NCBI RefSeq assembly: GCF_016583905.1
Contig: NZ_NRRY01000030.1
Span: 1 to 64,000 of the forward strand
Direction of reading: 5' to 3'
Length of the DNA: 64,000 nt
From: Lamprobacter modestohalophilus
GTDB lineage: Bacteria > Pseudomonadota > Gammaproteobacteria > Chromatiales > Chromatiaceae
Shown here: positions 43,333 through 52,270 of the stretch, in pieces
How positions within the stretch are numbered: position 1 is the first letter of the stretch
How the letters are laid out: each line of letters starts with the position of its first letter
The notes under the pieces: generated by a model
What the model was told of the DNA's origin: nothing
Seen by the model: the letters and a program-made list of their open reading frames with translations, nothing else
The model's database searches: none
Made by a program: the position numbers and the translations under genes

Positions 43333-43483
43333 GTCATCGTTCAGCTACCGCTGTCGCCAGTGTGGATGGATCATCAGTGGCAGCTCCCCGGCGCTGCCGT
43401 TGGCGTTCTTTTTCGGCCGGCAAGTGACGGTGCCGGCTAGCGGCTTAAAGACGGTCAACATGCAGTGGCCACCGGCCGGATGA
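43325..43483 (+). CDS. Possible small CxxC protein
   Basis: A 52-codon frame from a GTG that overlaps the previous stop: VAESSFSYRCRQCGWI, then a Ser/Pro/Phe-rich tail ending NMQWPPAG. The RCRQCGW element looks like half a zinc ribbon. No second CxxC pair is present, there is no clear ribosome site beyond the overlap, and the start is not ATG, so the coding status is doubtful. Confidence 0.25.
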   Translation: MAESSFSYRCRQCGWIISGSSPALPLAFFFGRQVTVPASGLKTVNMQWPPAG

Positions 43484-43564
43484 GGGGGCCGAATGAGGGG
43501 CTGGGTGACGATGCGCTCTCTGCGCTAGACAGGTCTTTGTTGATGCCGCCTTGGGCGCCTTCGC

Positions 43565-44392
43565 TCAAGGCAGCCAAGGCTCGATGGCCTGCAACAGGTG
43601 CGGCAGATCGGGCGCATCCCAGTGCGGCCGCGGCAGTCCGGCGGGCCAGCTGGCATCAGGCCCGAAGCGGCCGGTGCGCACTAGTGCAGCGCGCATGCCA
43701 ATGGCCAAGGCACCGGCGATGTCGGTGTCAGGCCGATCCCCGATCATCAGGCAGTCAGCCGGCTCAACGTCGAGCCGAGCGCAGGCCATTTCGAACAGCG
43801 CGGGCTGCGGCTTACCAATTACCCATGGCTCGACCTCGCAGGCAATGGCGATGGGGGCGACGAGCGCACCACCGCCGGGTAGTACCCGGTGCTCGCCCTC
43901 ATGCTGATCGTCGACACTGGCATCAGGGTTAGTCACTACCAGCCGAGCGCCCTGTTTCAACACCAGGTTGATGGCGATTGTGAGGCAATCGAAGTCGATC
44001 CCAGGTCCTTCGCCGACGATGACGAAATCGGCTTGCTGTGCATCCAGTCTGCCGCCGGCCGCAAGCAGTGCTGTCTCGAGCCCGTCCTCGCCGATCGCGT
44101 ACCAGGAGAAGCCGGGCTTGAGTCTGGCCAAATGCTCGGCTGTAGCCAGTGCTGAGGTCAGGATCTGCGTTGGATCAGGGCGAGGCAATCCCATCGCCTC
44201 GAGCCGGTCCGCGACCGCCTCGGGTGTGCGTCTCGGGTTGTTGGTCAGGAACAGATGCCGAGTTGTCTTGATGCGTTGCAGCAGTGCCGTCGCGCCCGCT
44301 AACAGGCTATTCCCGTGATAGAGGACGCCGTCCATATCCAGTAGCAAGGCCTGGATCGGACGTTTGTTGTCGGCAAACAACTTGACTGGCAT
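43565..44392 (-). CDS. HAD-superfamily hydrolase, NagD/phosphoglycolate-phosphatase-like
   Basis: A 275-residue HAD phosphatase of class IIA: motif I ALLLDMDGVLYHGN (nucleophile Asp near 19, acid Asp near 21), motif II HLFLTNNPRRTPEA, the substrate-cap region DFVIVGEGPGIDFDCL and TNPDASVDDQHEGEHRVLPGGGAL, Lys in VIGKPQPALFE and motif IV LMIGDRPDTDIAGALAIGM. Nucleotide or sugar monophosphates are likely substrates. The gene stands alone, convergent with the small genes before it. Confidence 0.9.
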   Translation of the reverse strand: MPVKLFADNKRPIQALLLDMDGVLYHGNSLLAGATALLQRIKTTRHLFLTNNPRRTPEAVADRLEAMGLPRPDPTQILTSALATAEHLARLKPGFSWYAIGEDGLETALLAAGGRLDAQQADFVIVGEGPGIDFDCLTIAINLVLKQGARLVVTNPDASVDDQHEGEHRVLPGGGALVAPIAIACEVEPWVIGKPQPALFEMACARLDVEPADCLMIGDRPDTDIAGALAIGMRAALVRTGRFGPDASWPAGLPRPHWDAPDLPHLLQAIEPWLP

Positions 44393-44856
44393 TTGAGGGC
44401 TCGCGGCGACTCTGTTCGGTGATGTGCTGACGGCGCTGAAGCGGCGGCTTGACGAATGGGTGCGGTCCCGTCGTCGCTCATCCGCATCAGTGATGATGCC
44501 GAATAGCGCCCAAACCGGGTTCAGGCGCCGCTCGAAAGGTCAGGAATCGTATGGATTCAGCGTTGACCCCTCCTGCAGCCACAGCTAACCTCAGGGAGTA
44601 GTGCCCTGAAGGCTCGCCGGGGTGCTTGGGCGGTTTCTGTCGAATCTTATACCGCCTTGCTGGCCTTTTTGCCCACCTTCCGCCTCGCATCACCGGCCAC
44701 ATAGCCCGGCTATGCTCCCGGCGGGGTTCCTTGAAGGTGGACGAAAACCCGGCGCAATTCGGTACGAGCTTTTCCAGCAATCGCCTTCGGTTTCCCATTC
44801 ACAGTGAGATCGAGCTAACAATTGGCTTCTCGGCCATCAAATGAGGAGAAACGTTG
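44393..44856. other. Intergenic region with candidate dispersed repeat
   Basis: No gene is supported here. 44640-44800 has the look of a repetitive extragenic element: a palindrome CATAGCC-C-GGCTATG at 44700-44714 inside GC-rich flanks, followed by a conserved-looking AATTCGGTACGAGC stretch near 44756. A remnant of a mobile element is also possible. Confidence 0.3.
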
Positions 44857-45036
44857 ATGAGATCACTGATCCCGCTGTTTTTGTTCGCTATCGTGATCGT
44901 CGGAATTGGCTTTTTCTTTAAGGGGCACTCCAATTCAGTCAACCTCTACCACATCTGCGATTTAGAGGTGCCCTGGTACGACGCGATGTTCTTAGATGCG
45001 ATCAAAGACAAGTCCGGCTGTGCGAGGTATCAATAA
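44857..45036 (+). CDS. Small membrane-anchored protein
   Basis: A 59-residue protein with a strong ribosome site (GAGGAGA, nine bases before the ATG), an N-terminal helix LIPLFLFAIVIVGIGFFF and a short outside part with two cysteines (YHICDLEVPWYDAMF and KSGCARY) that could form a disulfide. Its base composition is more AT-rich than the neighbours. I recognise no family. The following 237 bases (45037-45273) hold nothing that I can support. Confidence 0.6.
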   Translation: MRSLIPLFLFAIVIVGIGFFFKGHSNSVNLYHICDLEVPWYDAMFLDAIKDKSGCARYQ

Positions 45037-45273
45037 CATGCCGGCGGCGCCGGACAGTCTTCGTCGGTGCCGCTCTCAGGCGCCCGTCGAGCTGCTGGCG
45101 CCGATATCGCGCTGCGTGCGCGCCGCATCCCGCTGCGCTGCCGTCTGATCCAGTTGTTGCAGGTCGGCGACGAGCGCTGCGCCCCGGCCGGTTTCGCGGG
45201 CTCGAGCGCTGAAGTGGCGTTAGCCGCGATCCTGTCCGGATCGCCTGTTTGAAATCGAGGCTGAGGTTCTGCG

Positions 45274-47082
45274 ATGTCCCGACGTTTTTTCCAATCGATG
45301 ACGCTTGCGATCCTGCTGATCCTGGTCTGGGCTGGCACCGCAGGGCCACTGTTGGGCCAGCCGTCAGCTCCGGAAGACGGTGCTCAGGCGCAGACGGCTG
45401 TTGAGGAGTCTGCTGCGCTGGCGTCGGCCGCTCTTGTTGACGGCGAGCCCTCGCCAAGCAGCGAGCGCGCCAACCCGCAGGTTGGTCTCACCGCTGAGCT
45501 TGAGGCAGAGCAGGGTGATCCGCTCGACCCTACGGCGCTCGAATCGCTTAAGGCCCTGCACCAGGCATTGGTCAGTAAAGAGCAACAGGTCGATGAGGTT
45601 CAGCAGCAGCTGGTGGCCGCCCAGGACCAGGTCACCCGTGAGGAGCTGGCGGATCGTCTGCGCGAGCTGCGCGCGGAATTGTACGAGGATCGTCGCCAGT
45701 TCGATCGCTACGCTCTGGAGATCGATCTGAGCCCTTTCATCGAGGAGGAGGCGGAATCCTTCGATTGGCAGCAGGAGCTGAGCAACCTGCTCAAGCCGAT
45801 CCTGGCAGAGCTCAAGAGCGCGACTGCGGAGTCGCGTGCCATCGGCGATCTGCGTGCTGAGCTCGACACCATCGGCGAGCGCAAGACGCAAGCCCAGCAA
45901 GCGGTGGATCGGCTGCAATGGCTGCTCCAGCAAGCGCCATCAGGTTCGCTTCGGGAGCGTCTCGAGGCGCGCTTGGAGCATTGGCAGCGGCTCGCTGGCG
46001 AGGCCAAGAATCGCTATACCGCGCTCGACTTGCAGTTACAGAACAAGCTCGAAGAGCGGCAATCGTTGCTTGACGAGACCACCTCTTATGCACGCCACTT
46101 CGTCCAAACCCGTGGGCTGAACCTGTTGCTCGCGGTGGCGGCCTTCGCCGTCGTCTTTGTCGGCGTGCGTTGGCTCGCGACCCAGCTGATGCGCTTACGC
46201 AAGCCACAGGCCGAGAATCAATTCAGTAGCCGCCTGGCGTTGTTGTTGCTGCATGCGTTCAGCGTGCTTGGTGGGTTGCTGGCGATGATGGCGGTGTTCA
46301 ACGCCGCCGGCGACTGGTTCATGCTCGGCATCATCATCATCTTCCTGCTCGGTATCGGATGGGCCAGCATCCACACCCTACCGAGCCAGATCGAATCGGT
46401 GAAGCTGATCCTCAACTTGGGTACCGTGCGCGAGGGCGAGCGCATCCTCTTCAACGCGGTGCCGTATCGGGTCGAATCCCTTGCCTTCCGGGCCAAGTTG
46501 GTCAATCCCGAGCTTGACGGCGGTGTACAGGAGCTGCCGGTTCGCGACCTGGTGGGCTATCACTCGCGCCCGGCGGGCGAGGGTGAGGCCTGGTTCCCGA
46601 CGCGTCAGGGCGATTGGGTTCTGCTTGAGGATGGGCTGCTCGGTCAGATCAGTCATCAAAGCCCCAGCGCAGTGCGCCTGACCGACTTGGGGGGCGCCGA
46701 GATCCTTTTTCCGACCCCGGACTTTCTGCAGCAGCATCCGCAGCGGCTCGCCGAGCGCTTCCGCATCGTCGAGCATTTCGGCATCGATTATCGCCATCTG
46801 TCCATTGCGACCACCGAGGTGCCGGATCGGATGCAAGCGGCGCTTGAAGAGGCGCTGTCGTCGTTGCTCGATGAGGGTCAGTTGCGTGCGGTCAGCGTGA
46901 TCTTCCAGAGTGCCGGCGCATCGTCACTGGATTACCGCATCGAGGTTCAGCTTGCGGGTGCAGCTGCCCCGCGCAGCGAGCTGATCCGTGCCGGCATCCA
47001 GCGCATCTTGGTCGACGCCTGCAACCGCCATGGCTGGGCGATCCCCTTCACCCATATCACCCTGCATCAGGCTTCAGATTGA
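45274..47082 (+). CDS. MscS-like mechanosensitive channel family protein
   Basis: A 602-residue protein: signal peptide (MTLAILLILVWAGTAGPLLG), a long periplasmic coiled coil (about 80-285, rich in Gln/Glu/Leu heptads such as ALVSKEQQVDEVQQQLVAAQ), transmembrane helices near 290-310, 330-345 and 350-368, then an MscS-type beta domain and a C-terminal alpha/beta domain (FRIVEHFGIDYRHLSIATTEVPDRMQ, ILVDACNRHGWAIPF). The canonical Gly/Ala-rich pore helix TM3 is not obvious, so it may not conduct ions in the usual manner. Large periplasmic parts are known in KefA/MscK-type members. Confidence 0.75.
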   Translation: MSRRFFQSMTLAILLILVWAGTAGPLLGQPSAPEDGAQAQTAVEESAALASAALVDGEPSPSSERANPQVGLTAELEAEQGDPLDPTALESLKALHQALVSKEQQVDEVQQQLVAAQDQVTREELADRLRELRAELYEDRRQFDRYALEIDLSPFIEEEAESFDWQQELSNLLKPILAELKSATAESRAIGDLRAELDTIGERKTQAQQAVDRLQWLLQQAPSGSLRERLEARLEHWQRLAGEAKNRYTALDLQLQNKLEERQSLLDETTSYARHFVQTRGLNLLLAVAAFAVVFVGVRWLATQLMRLRKPQAENQFSSRLALLLLHAFSVLGGLLAMMAVFNAAGDWFMLGIIIIFLLGIGWASIHTLPSQIESVKLILNLGTVREGERILFNAVPYRVESLAFRAKLVNPELDGGVQELPVRDLVGYHSRPAGEGEAWFPTRQGDWVLLEDGLLGQISHQSPSAVRLTDLGGAEILFPTPDFLQQHPQRLAERFRIVEHFGIDYRHLSIATTEVPDRMQAALEEALSSLLDEGQLRAVSVIFQSAGASSLDYRIEVQLAGAAAPRSELIRAGIQRILVDACNRHGWAIPFTHITLHQASD

Positions 47083-47104
47083 GGTGCGATTGAGAACAGC
47101 GAGG

Positions 47105-47135
47105 ATCTGTGTGCATCTGTGTTCATCCGTGGTTC
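47105..47135. repeat. Candidate widespread short repeat
   Basis: The sequence contains ATCTGTGTGCATCTGTG and TTCATCCGTGGTTC in a row, internally repetitive, close to a CTGTGTTCATCTGTGGTT element that I recall from intergenic regions of many unrelated bacterial genomes. It lies between the MscS-like and P-type ATPase genes. Its function is unknown. Confidence 0.4.
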
Positions 47136-47271
47136 TTCTTAAAGGTAGGCTGTTGTTGTTTGATGATCCGTCAAGTCCAGCAGCCTGCAGTACAAGCGTT
47201 TTTGGAAATGGCCCTTGCCTTGTTAGGATGCGGTCAAAGCCCGGCTAGAGGCGCTAACTGCGAGACGATCG

Positions 47272-50127
47272 ATGCCCGACCCAACCGTTGCAACCTCTTC
47301 TGGTTTTCCCTGGCTGTTGTCGCTCGGCCTCCTGGCTGTTCTCATACTGGCGCTTGCTGCTGGGGCTGTGCTCTGGTGGTGGCGAGGGCGCAATACGGCC
47401 ATGCCACAAGCAGAAACATCGCAAGCTGAAGAGGTGCCGGATTGGCATGCGCTGGAGACCGGCGCGGTGTTGCAACAGCTCAGCGTCAGCGAGGATGGGT
47501 TGCAGCAGGCGGAGGCCGAGCGGCGGCTCAGCGAGCATGGCCCGAACAAGCTGCCCGAGGCCAAGCCGCGCACGCCCTTGATACGTTTCCTGGCGCAGTT
47601 CCATAACGTGCTGATCTATGTCTTGATCGTCGCTGGGGTGGTGACGGCGCTACTGCAGCATTGGTTGGATGCCGGCGTCATCTTTGCGGTGGTGCTGGTC
47701 AATGCCATCATCGGCTTCGTGCAGGAAGGCAAGGCCGAAGACGCGCTCAAGGCCATCCGCGGCATGCTGTCGCCGAATGCGCGGGTTTGGCGCGATGGCC
47801 GCCTGCTGACCGTCGATGCGACTGCGGTGGTGCCAGGTGATCTGGTCGCGCTGCAGTCTGGCGATAAGGTGCCGGCTGATCTGCGCCTGCTGCGCGCCAA
47901 GGGGGTGGAGATCGAAGAGGCGGCGCTGACCGGCGAGTCGGTGCCGGTCGAGAAGGGGACTGCATCCCTCGGGGTGGATACGGTACTCGCCGATCGCCGC
48001 TGCATGGCCTATTCCGGCACCTTGGTGACGCACGGGCAGGGCACCGGCATCGTCGTCGCGACCGGCGCCGGTACCGAGATCGGTCGCATCAGTGCCATGG
48101 TCGCCGAGGTGCAACAGCTGACCACGCCGCTGCTGCGGCAGATGGCGCAATTCGGCCGCTGGCTAACCTTGGCGATTCTGGTGCTGGCGGCGGCCAGCTT
48201 CGCCTTTGGCTACCTGGTGCGTGATTACAGTGCCGCCGAGATGTTCCTGGCCTCGGTCGGGCTGGCGGTGGCGGCGATCCCGGAGGGTCTGCCGGCGATC
48301 ATGACCATCACCCTGGCGATCGGCGTGCAGCGGATGGCCGGGCGCAACGCCATCATCCGGCGGCTACCCGCCGTCGAGACACTGGGCACGGTCGGCGTGA
48401 TCTGCTCGGACAAGACCGGCACCCTCACCCGCAACGAGATGACCGTCGGCACCATCGCCACCCAAGCGCGCGAGCTGCGCCTGACCGGCGCCGGCTATGA
48501 CCCGCATGGCGTCTTCTTGGCTGAGGATGAGCCGATCGATGCACAGGCCGATCCGCTGCTGACGGCAGCATTGCGCGGGGTGACGCTCTGTAACGACGCC
48601 TCGATGGAGCTGCACGAGGGCGAGTGGCGGGTGCATGGCGGTCCCATGGAGGGCGCGCTGCTGGTCGCCGCGGTCAAGGCCGGGCTGGATACCGAGCTGC
48701 TGGCCAAGGAGCGACCGCGCACGGATCTGATCCCGTTCGAGTCCAGCCATAAGTTCATGGCGACCCTGCATCATAACCATACCTCGGAGTCATTCATCTT
48801 CGTCAAAGGCGCGCCTGAGGTGGTGCTGGAACGCTGCGCGAGCGAGCGCACGCCGGAAGGCGATCAGCCCTTGGACCTGGTGGCCTGGCAACAGCGCATG
48901 GAGACCATGGCCGCGGCGGGTCAGCGCGTGCTGGCGGTGGCGGTCAAGCCGGGTCAGCCGCATCAAAGCGACCTGGATTTCAAGGATGTCGAGCAGGGGC
49001 TGACGCTGCTCGGCCTGTTCGGGCTGATGGACCCGCCGCGCGAGGAGGCGATCGCGGCGGTGCGCGTCTGTCAGCAAGCCGGTATCCGGGTGAAGATGAT
49101 CACCGGCGATCATGCGACGACGGCCAAGGCGATCGCGAGCCAGATCGGCCTGCTCAGCACCGAGACCGCGCTGACCGGGCGCGAGCTGGATACCATGGAC
49201 GACGCGGAGCTGCAGCGTCGCGTCATCGAGGTGGATGTCTACGCGCGCGTGACGCCGGAGCACAAGCTGCGGCTGGTGAAGCTGCTGCAGCAGACCGGAA
49301 CCGTGGTCGCGATGACCGGCGACGGCGTCAACGATGCGCCGGCGCTCAAGCGCGCTGATGTCGGCGTGGCCATGGGCATCAATGGCACCGAGGCGGCCAA
49401 GGAGGCCTCCGAGATGGTGCTTGCGGATGACAACTTTGCTTCGATTGCCAACGCGGTCGAGGAAGGGCGAACGGTCTACGACAACCTGCGCAAGGCGATC
49501 CTGTTCATCCTGCCGACCAATGGCGGCGAGGCGTTGGTGGTGCTCGGCGCGATCCTGTTCGGCTTTCAGCACTTCCCGCTGACGCCGGTGCAGATCCTCT
49601 GGGTGAACATGATCACCGCCGTGACCCTGGCGCTGGCGCTGGCCTTTGAGCCGCCGGAGCCGGGCATGATGAGCCGCCCACCGCGTGACTCGCGACAGCC
49701 GGTGCTGAGCTTGACCTTCCTCGGGCGCATCGGCTATGTCTCGCTGATCCTGATGATCGGCACCTTCGGCCTGTTCCTGCTCGATCGCTGGCAAGGCGCG
49801 AGCATCGAGCATGCGCGCACCGTGGCGGTGAATACCCTGGTGATGTTCGAGATCTTTTACCTGTTCAACTCGCGTTATATGGAGGCGCCAGTGCTCAACT
49901 TGCGCGGGCTGTTCGGCAATGGTTACGTCTTGCTCGCGGTGGGCTTGCTACTCCTGTTCCAGCTCGCCTTCACCTACTGGGGTCCGCTGCAGACGCTGTT
50001 TGGGACCGCCGCGCTGAGCGCTGGCCATTGGCTGCTGATCGTGTTGGTTGCCTCCTCGGTGTTGTTCATTGTTGAGTCTGAGAAGGGCAGGGTCCGTCGC
50101 CGGCGCGCTCAGGATGCCACGGGGTAA
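47272..50127 (+). CDS. P-type cation-transporting ATPase, P2/Ca2+-like
   Basis: A 951-residue ion pump. An extra hydrophobic N-terminal helix (LLSLGLLAVLILALAAGAVLW) precedes the usual cation-ATPase N domain (HGPNKLPEAKPRTPLIRFLAQF). The actuator loop has TGESVPV. Helix 4 has AAIPEGLPAIMTITLA, whose PEGLP is typical of type II pumps. The phosphorylation site is CSDKTGTLTRNEM; MTGDGVNDAPALKRADVG is the hinge. Helix 6 has QILWVNMITAVTLALALAFEP. It probably exports Ca2+ or takes part in Na+/K+ or Mg2+ transport; the ion cannot be fixed by eye. Confidence 0.93.
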   Translation: MPDPTVATSSGFPWLLSLGLLAVLILALAAGAVLWWWRGRNTAMPQAETSQAEEVPDWHALETGAVLQQLSVSEDGLQQAEAERRLSEHGPNKLPEAKPRTPLIRFLAQFHNVLIYVLIVAGVVTALLQHWLDAGVIFAVVLVNAIIGFVQEGKAEDALKAIRGMLSPNARVWRDGRLLTVDATAVVPGDLVALQSGDKVPADLRLLRAKGVEIEEAALTGESVPVEKGTASLGVDTVLADRRCMAYSGTLVTHGQGTGIVVATGAGTEIGRISAMVAEVQQLTTPLLRQMAQFGRWLTLAILVLAAASFAFGYLVRDYSAAEMFLASVGLAVAAIPEGLPAIMTITLAIGVQRMAGRNAIIRRLPAVETLGTVGVICSDKTGTLTRNEMTVGTIATQARELRLTGAGYDPHGVFLAEDEPIDAQADPLLTAALRGVTLCNDASMELHEGEWRVHGGPMEGALLVAAVKAGLDTELLAKERPRTDLIPFESSHKFMATLHHNHTSESFIFVKGAPEVVLERCASERTPEGDQPLDLVAWQQRMETMAAAGQRVLAVAVKPGQPHQSDLDFKDVEQGLTLLGLFGLMDPPREEAIAAVRVCQQAGIRVKMITGDHATTAKAIASQIGLLSTETALTGRELDTMDDAELQRRVIEVDVYARVTPEHKLRLVKLLQQTGTVVAMTGDGVNDAPALKRADVGVAMGINGTEAAKEASEMVLADDNFASIANAVEEGRTVYDNLRKAILFILPTNGGEALVVLGAILFGFQHFPLTPVQILWVNMITAVTLALALAFEPPEPGMMSRPPRDSRQPVLSLTFLGRIGYVSLILMIGTFGLFLLDRWQGASIEHARTVAVNTLVMFEIFYLFNSRYMEAPVLNLRGLFGNGYVLLAVGLLLLFQLAFTYWGPLQTLFGTAALSAGHWLLIVLVASSVLFIVESEKGRVRRRRAQDATG

Positions 50128-50278
50128 AGATGCGTAAGGATGCAACACAGCGCTGCAGGCGTCGCTGCAACAAGCGCAATGGTTCCGGGCATGCAGCGGT
50201 TTCGCTCATCCGGCCGTTCAGGTGGCTCTGGAAGCGTTGCTGATCAGGGCATCGCACTTGGGTGAGCAAGTGATCAGC

Positions 50279-51220
50279 ATGGAGATCGGTCCATTGACCA
50301 AGCACAGACTCAGTCGACGACAGTTCCTGCAGCTGGCCCTGGCCGTGGCAGCTGCGAGCGGTTCGCCCCATTTGGCTGCTGCGTTGAAAAGGGCGCCGCT
50401 GACGAAGCCGATCCCGAGCAGTGGCGAGCCGCTGCCGGTGATCGGCATGGGCACCTGGATCACCTTCAATGTCGGCGATGACCCTGCTGCGCTGGCGGTC
50501 CGCACCGAGATCCTGCGTGCCTTCTTTGCCGCGGGTGGCGGCATGATCGACTCCTCGCCGATGTATGGCTCCGCAGAGGTGGTGCTCGGGCGCGTGCTAC
50601 CGCGGATCGACGACACCCAGGGCCTGTTCTCGGCAACCAAGGTCTGGACCCGCTCCGGACCAGCGGGGCCGATCGAGATCGCTGAGTCGGCCCGGCTCTG
50701 GGGCGTCGAGCGGTTCGATCTGCTGCAGATCCACAACCTGCTCGCCTGGCAGGCGCATCTGGAGACCTTGAAGCAGATGAAGGCCGAGGGGCGTGTGCGT
50801 TACATCGGCATCACCACTTCGCACGGACGGCGCCATCGCGAGCTGGAGCAGATCATGCGCGATGAGCCGATCGACTTCGTGCAGCTGACCTACAACATCG
50901 TCGATCGGGAGGCCGAGCAACGCCTGCTGCCCTTGGCGCAGGAGCGGGGGATCGCGGTGATTGCCAATCGACCGTTCCAGGGCAAGGCATTGATCCATCG
51001 GGCTGAGGGTCATCCGCTACCGAGCTGGGCGGCTGAGATCGGCTGCGAGAGCTGGGCGCAGGCCTTGCTCAAGTTCATCGTCGCCCATCCTGCGGTCACC
51101 TGCGCCATCCCGGCCACAAGCCAGGTGGCACACATGCGGGAGAACATGGCCGCGGCGAGCGAGCCGTTACCGGATGCGGCGCTGCGGCGGCGGATGGCGC
51201 GGGATTTTGCTGCACTCTGA
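50279..51220 (+). CDS. Tat-exported aldo/keto reductase
   Basis: A 313-residue NADPH-dependent oxidoreductase of the aldo/keto reductase fold with an N-terminal twin-arginine signal, LSRRQFLQLALAVAAASGSP. Fold markers are LPVIGMGTWITF, MIDSSPMYGSAEVVLGRVL (with the catalytic Asp and Tyr), LFSATKVW (Lys), FDLLQIHNL (His) and YIGITTS. The Tat signal implies folding with its cofactor in the cytoplasm before export to the periplasm, which is rare for this family. The ATG at 50279 places the RR motif correctly. It stands alone. Confidence 0.85.
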   Translation: MEIGPLTKHRLSRRQFLQLALAVAAASGSPHLAAALKRAPLTKPIPSSGEPLPVIGMGTWITFNVGDDPAALAVRTEILRAFFAAGGGMIDSSPMYGSAEVVLGRVLPRIDDTQGLFSATKVWTRSGPAGPIEIAESARLWGVERFDLLQIHNLLAWQAHLETLKQMKAEGRVRYIGITTSHGRRHRELEQIMRDEPIDFVQLTYNIVDREAEQRLLPLAQERGIAVIANRPFQGKALIHRAEGHPLPSWAAEIGCESWAQALLKFIVAHPAVTCAIPATSQVAHMRENMAAASEPLPDAALRRRMARDFAAL

Positions 51221-51258
51221 AGCCCTGTGATGTCGATGGGTTTTTGGCGCGGAGGTTG

Positions 51259-51480
51259 TCATGACTTTTCAGGATGCGAGCCTTGCTGTTCCCGCACTTG
51301 CGGGCTTGTTGGCTCCGGCTCGGGACGGATGTGCTCGATGACGCCATTGCGGCACACGACAATGGTCGTGCCAGTTTGGATTGCCAGCGCACGGGCGCGT
51401 TGCGCAGCCCGCAGTAAGGCTGGCCATGAACCCCGCAAATCTGGGTTGATGGCTTGCTCTATGGGGTTTGGCGTTTTCAT
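51259..51480 (-). CDS. Antitoxin-like partner of the zeta toxin
   Basis: A 73-residue protein (KTPNPIEQAINPDLRGSWPALLRAAQRARALAIQTGTTIVVCRNGVIEHIRPEP). Its ATG overlaps the zeta toxin stop, giving toxin-before-antitoxin order. Short proteins of this type occur directly after zeta/AAA-type kinase genes in other genomes, as I recall, and are presumed to bind them. No DNA-binding fold is evident. Confidence 0.65.
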   Translation of the reverse strand: MKTPNPIEQAINPDLRGSWPALLRAAQRARALAIQTGTTIVVCRNGVIEHIRPEPEPTSPQVREQQGSHPEKS

Positions 51481-52001
51481 GCGTTGTCCCTCCAATCTAG
51501 CAGCCGTGGCAGCTCAGCCGAGTTATCGTAGAGCGCCCAAGCATCGACGGCAGCTGCGTAGTGCCGCGTAAAGTTGTCAAGGCCGGCGGCGAAGCGCCGA
51601 CGAATCACTGCATCGGGAATATCATGGCCACCCTGTTTGACGCGCTGCGCCACTCTTGCCACTGCCTCATCGGCGCTGTCCAAGCTCAGGAAGATCAATT
51701 CCACCCGGTAGCCGTGCACCTGCCATGCCTTGATGTGGCGCAAATAGGCTTTGCCGGCGAGCGTGGTTTCAAAGGCGAAACTTTCGCTGTTGTTGAAGTG
51801 TCGTTGTAGTTCGCCCAGCATGAGCCGTCCCGCTTGCACAGAGGCGGTTTCCGGCGCAAAAGGGGCTAAGCCTGCCGCGATCAGATCGGCATTGACGAAC
51901 ACCGGGCAGCTTGCCTCATTGGGCAGAAATTCGCGAGCAAAGGTGGTTTTCCCTGCACCGTTCGGCCCGGCAATGATGATGACTTTGCGTTCATCACTCA
52001 T
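51477..52001 (-). CDS. Zeta-toxin family kinase
   Basis: A 174-residue P-loop kinase: Walker A VIIIAGPNGAGKTTFAREFL, then FVNADLIAAGLAPFAPE, the arginine/Glu region FAFETTLAGKAYLRHI and ELIFLSLDSADEAVARVAQRVKQGGHDIPDAVIRRRFAAGLDNF. Zeta/PezT toxins phosphorylate UDP-N-acetylglucosamine and stop cell-wall synthesis; this short chromosomal type is less studied. It is the middle gene of a three-gene group: Fic fragment, toxin, antitoxin. Confidence 0.85.
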   Translation of the reverse strand: MSDERKVIIIAGPNGAGKTTFAREFLPNEASCPVFVNADLIAAGLAPFAPETASVQAGRLMLGELQRHFNNSESFAFETTLAGKAYLRHIKAWQVHGYRVELIFLSLDSADEAVARVAQRVKQGGHDIPDAVIRRRFAAGLDNFTRHYAAAVDAWALYDNSAELPRLLDWRDNA

Positions 52002-52004
52002 CGC

Positions 52005-52136
52005 TTAAATCTCCAGCGCATAGGCGCGCAATGTCGCCAGTTGCTGCGTGTCAAAGCGCAATCTGGCAAGGTAGCCGGGTGAGAGTGAATGCATTAGCTC
52101 ATTGTTGACGGTGGGAATGGGGTAAGCGTACTGCAT
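52005..52136 (-). pseudogene. N-terminal fragment of a Fic-family protein
   Basis: A 43-codon frame: MQYAYPIPTVNNELMHSLSP, then GYLARLRFDTQQLATLRAYALEI and stop. It matches the N-terminal arm of large Fic adenylyltransferases but ends before the inhibitory helix and the HPFxxGNGR site. The stop lies three bases before the zeta-toxin start, so it may be a relic whose promoter now drives the toxin, or a leader peptide. It is too short to be enzymatically active. Confidence 0.6.
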
Positions 52137-52157
52137 AAAAGGGTATTGAGCTGCCGC

Positions 52158-52195
52158 ATTACCCCGATTAGCCGCAAATTACCCCATTTAGCCGT
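52158..52195. promoter_or_regulatory. 20-bp direct repeat upstream of the Fic-fragment/zeta genes
   Basis: ATTACCCCgATTAGCCGc at 52158 and ATTACCCCatTTAGCCGt at 52178 are spaced exactly two helical turns apart, 22-40 bases upstream of the fragment's start on the minus strand. It is probably an operator of the module (inference). Confidence 0.5.
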
Positions 52196-52270
52196 ATCTG
52201 ACGTTGAGCTGTGCGGAGGCAGCCCGGTGTGTTCGTAGGTTCGATCGCGACGGGGAGAGGAGCAAAGCTG

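Noticed and set aside
48790-49812. 340-codon open frame on the minus strand
   Set aside because: Antisense to the P-type ATPase, whose DKTGT and GDGVNDAP motifs are intact.
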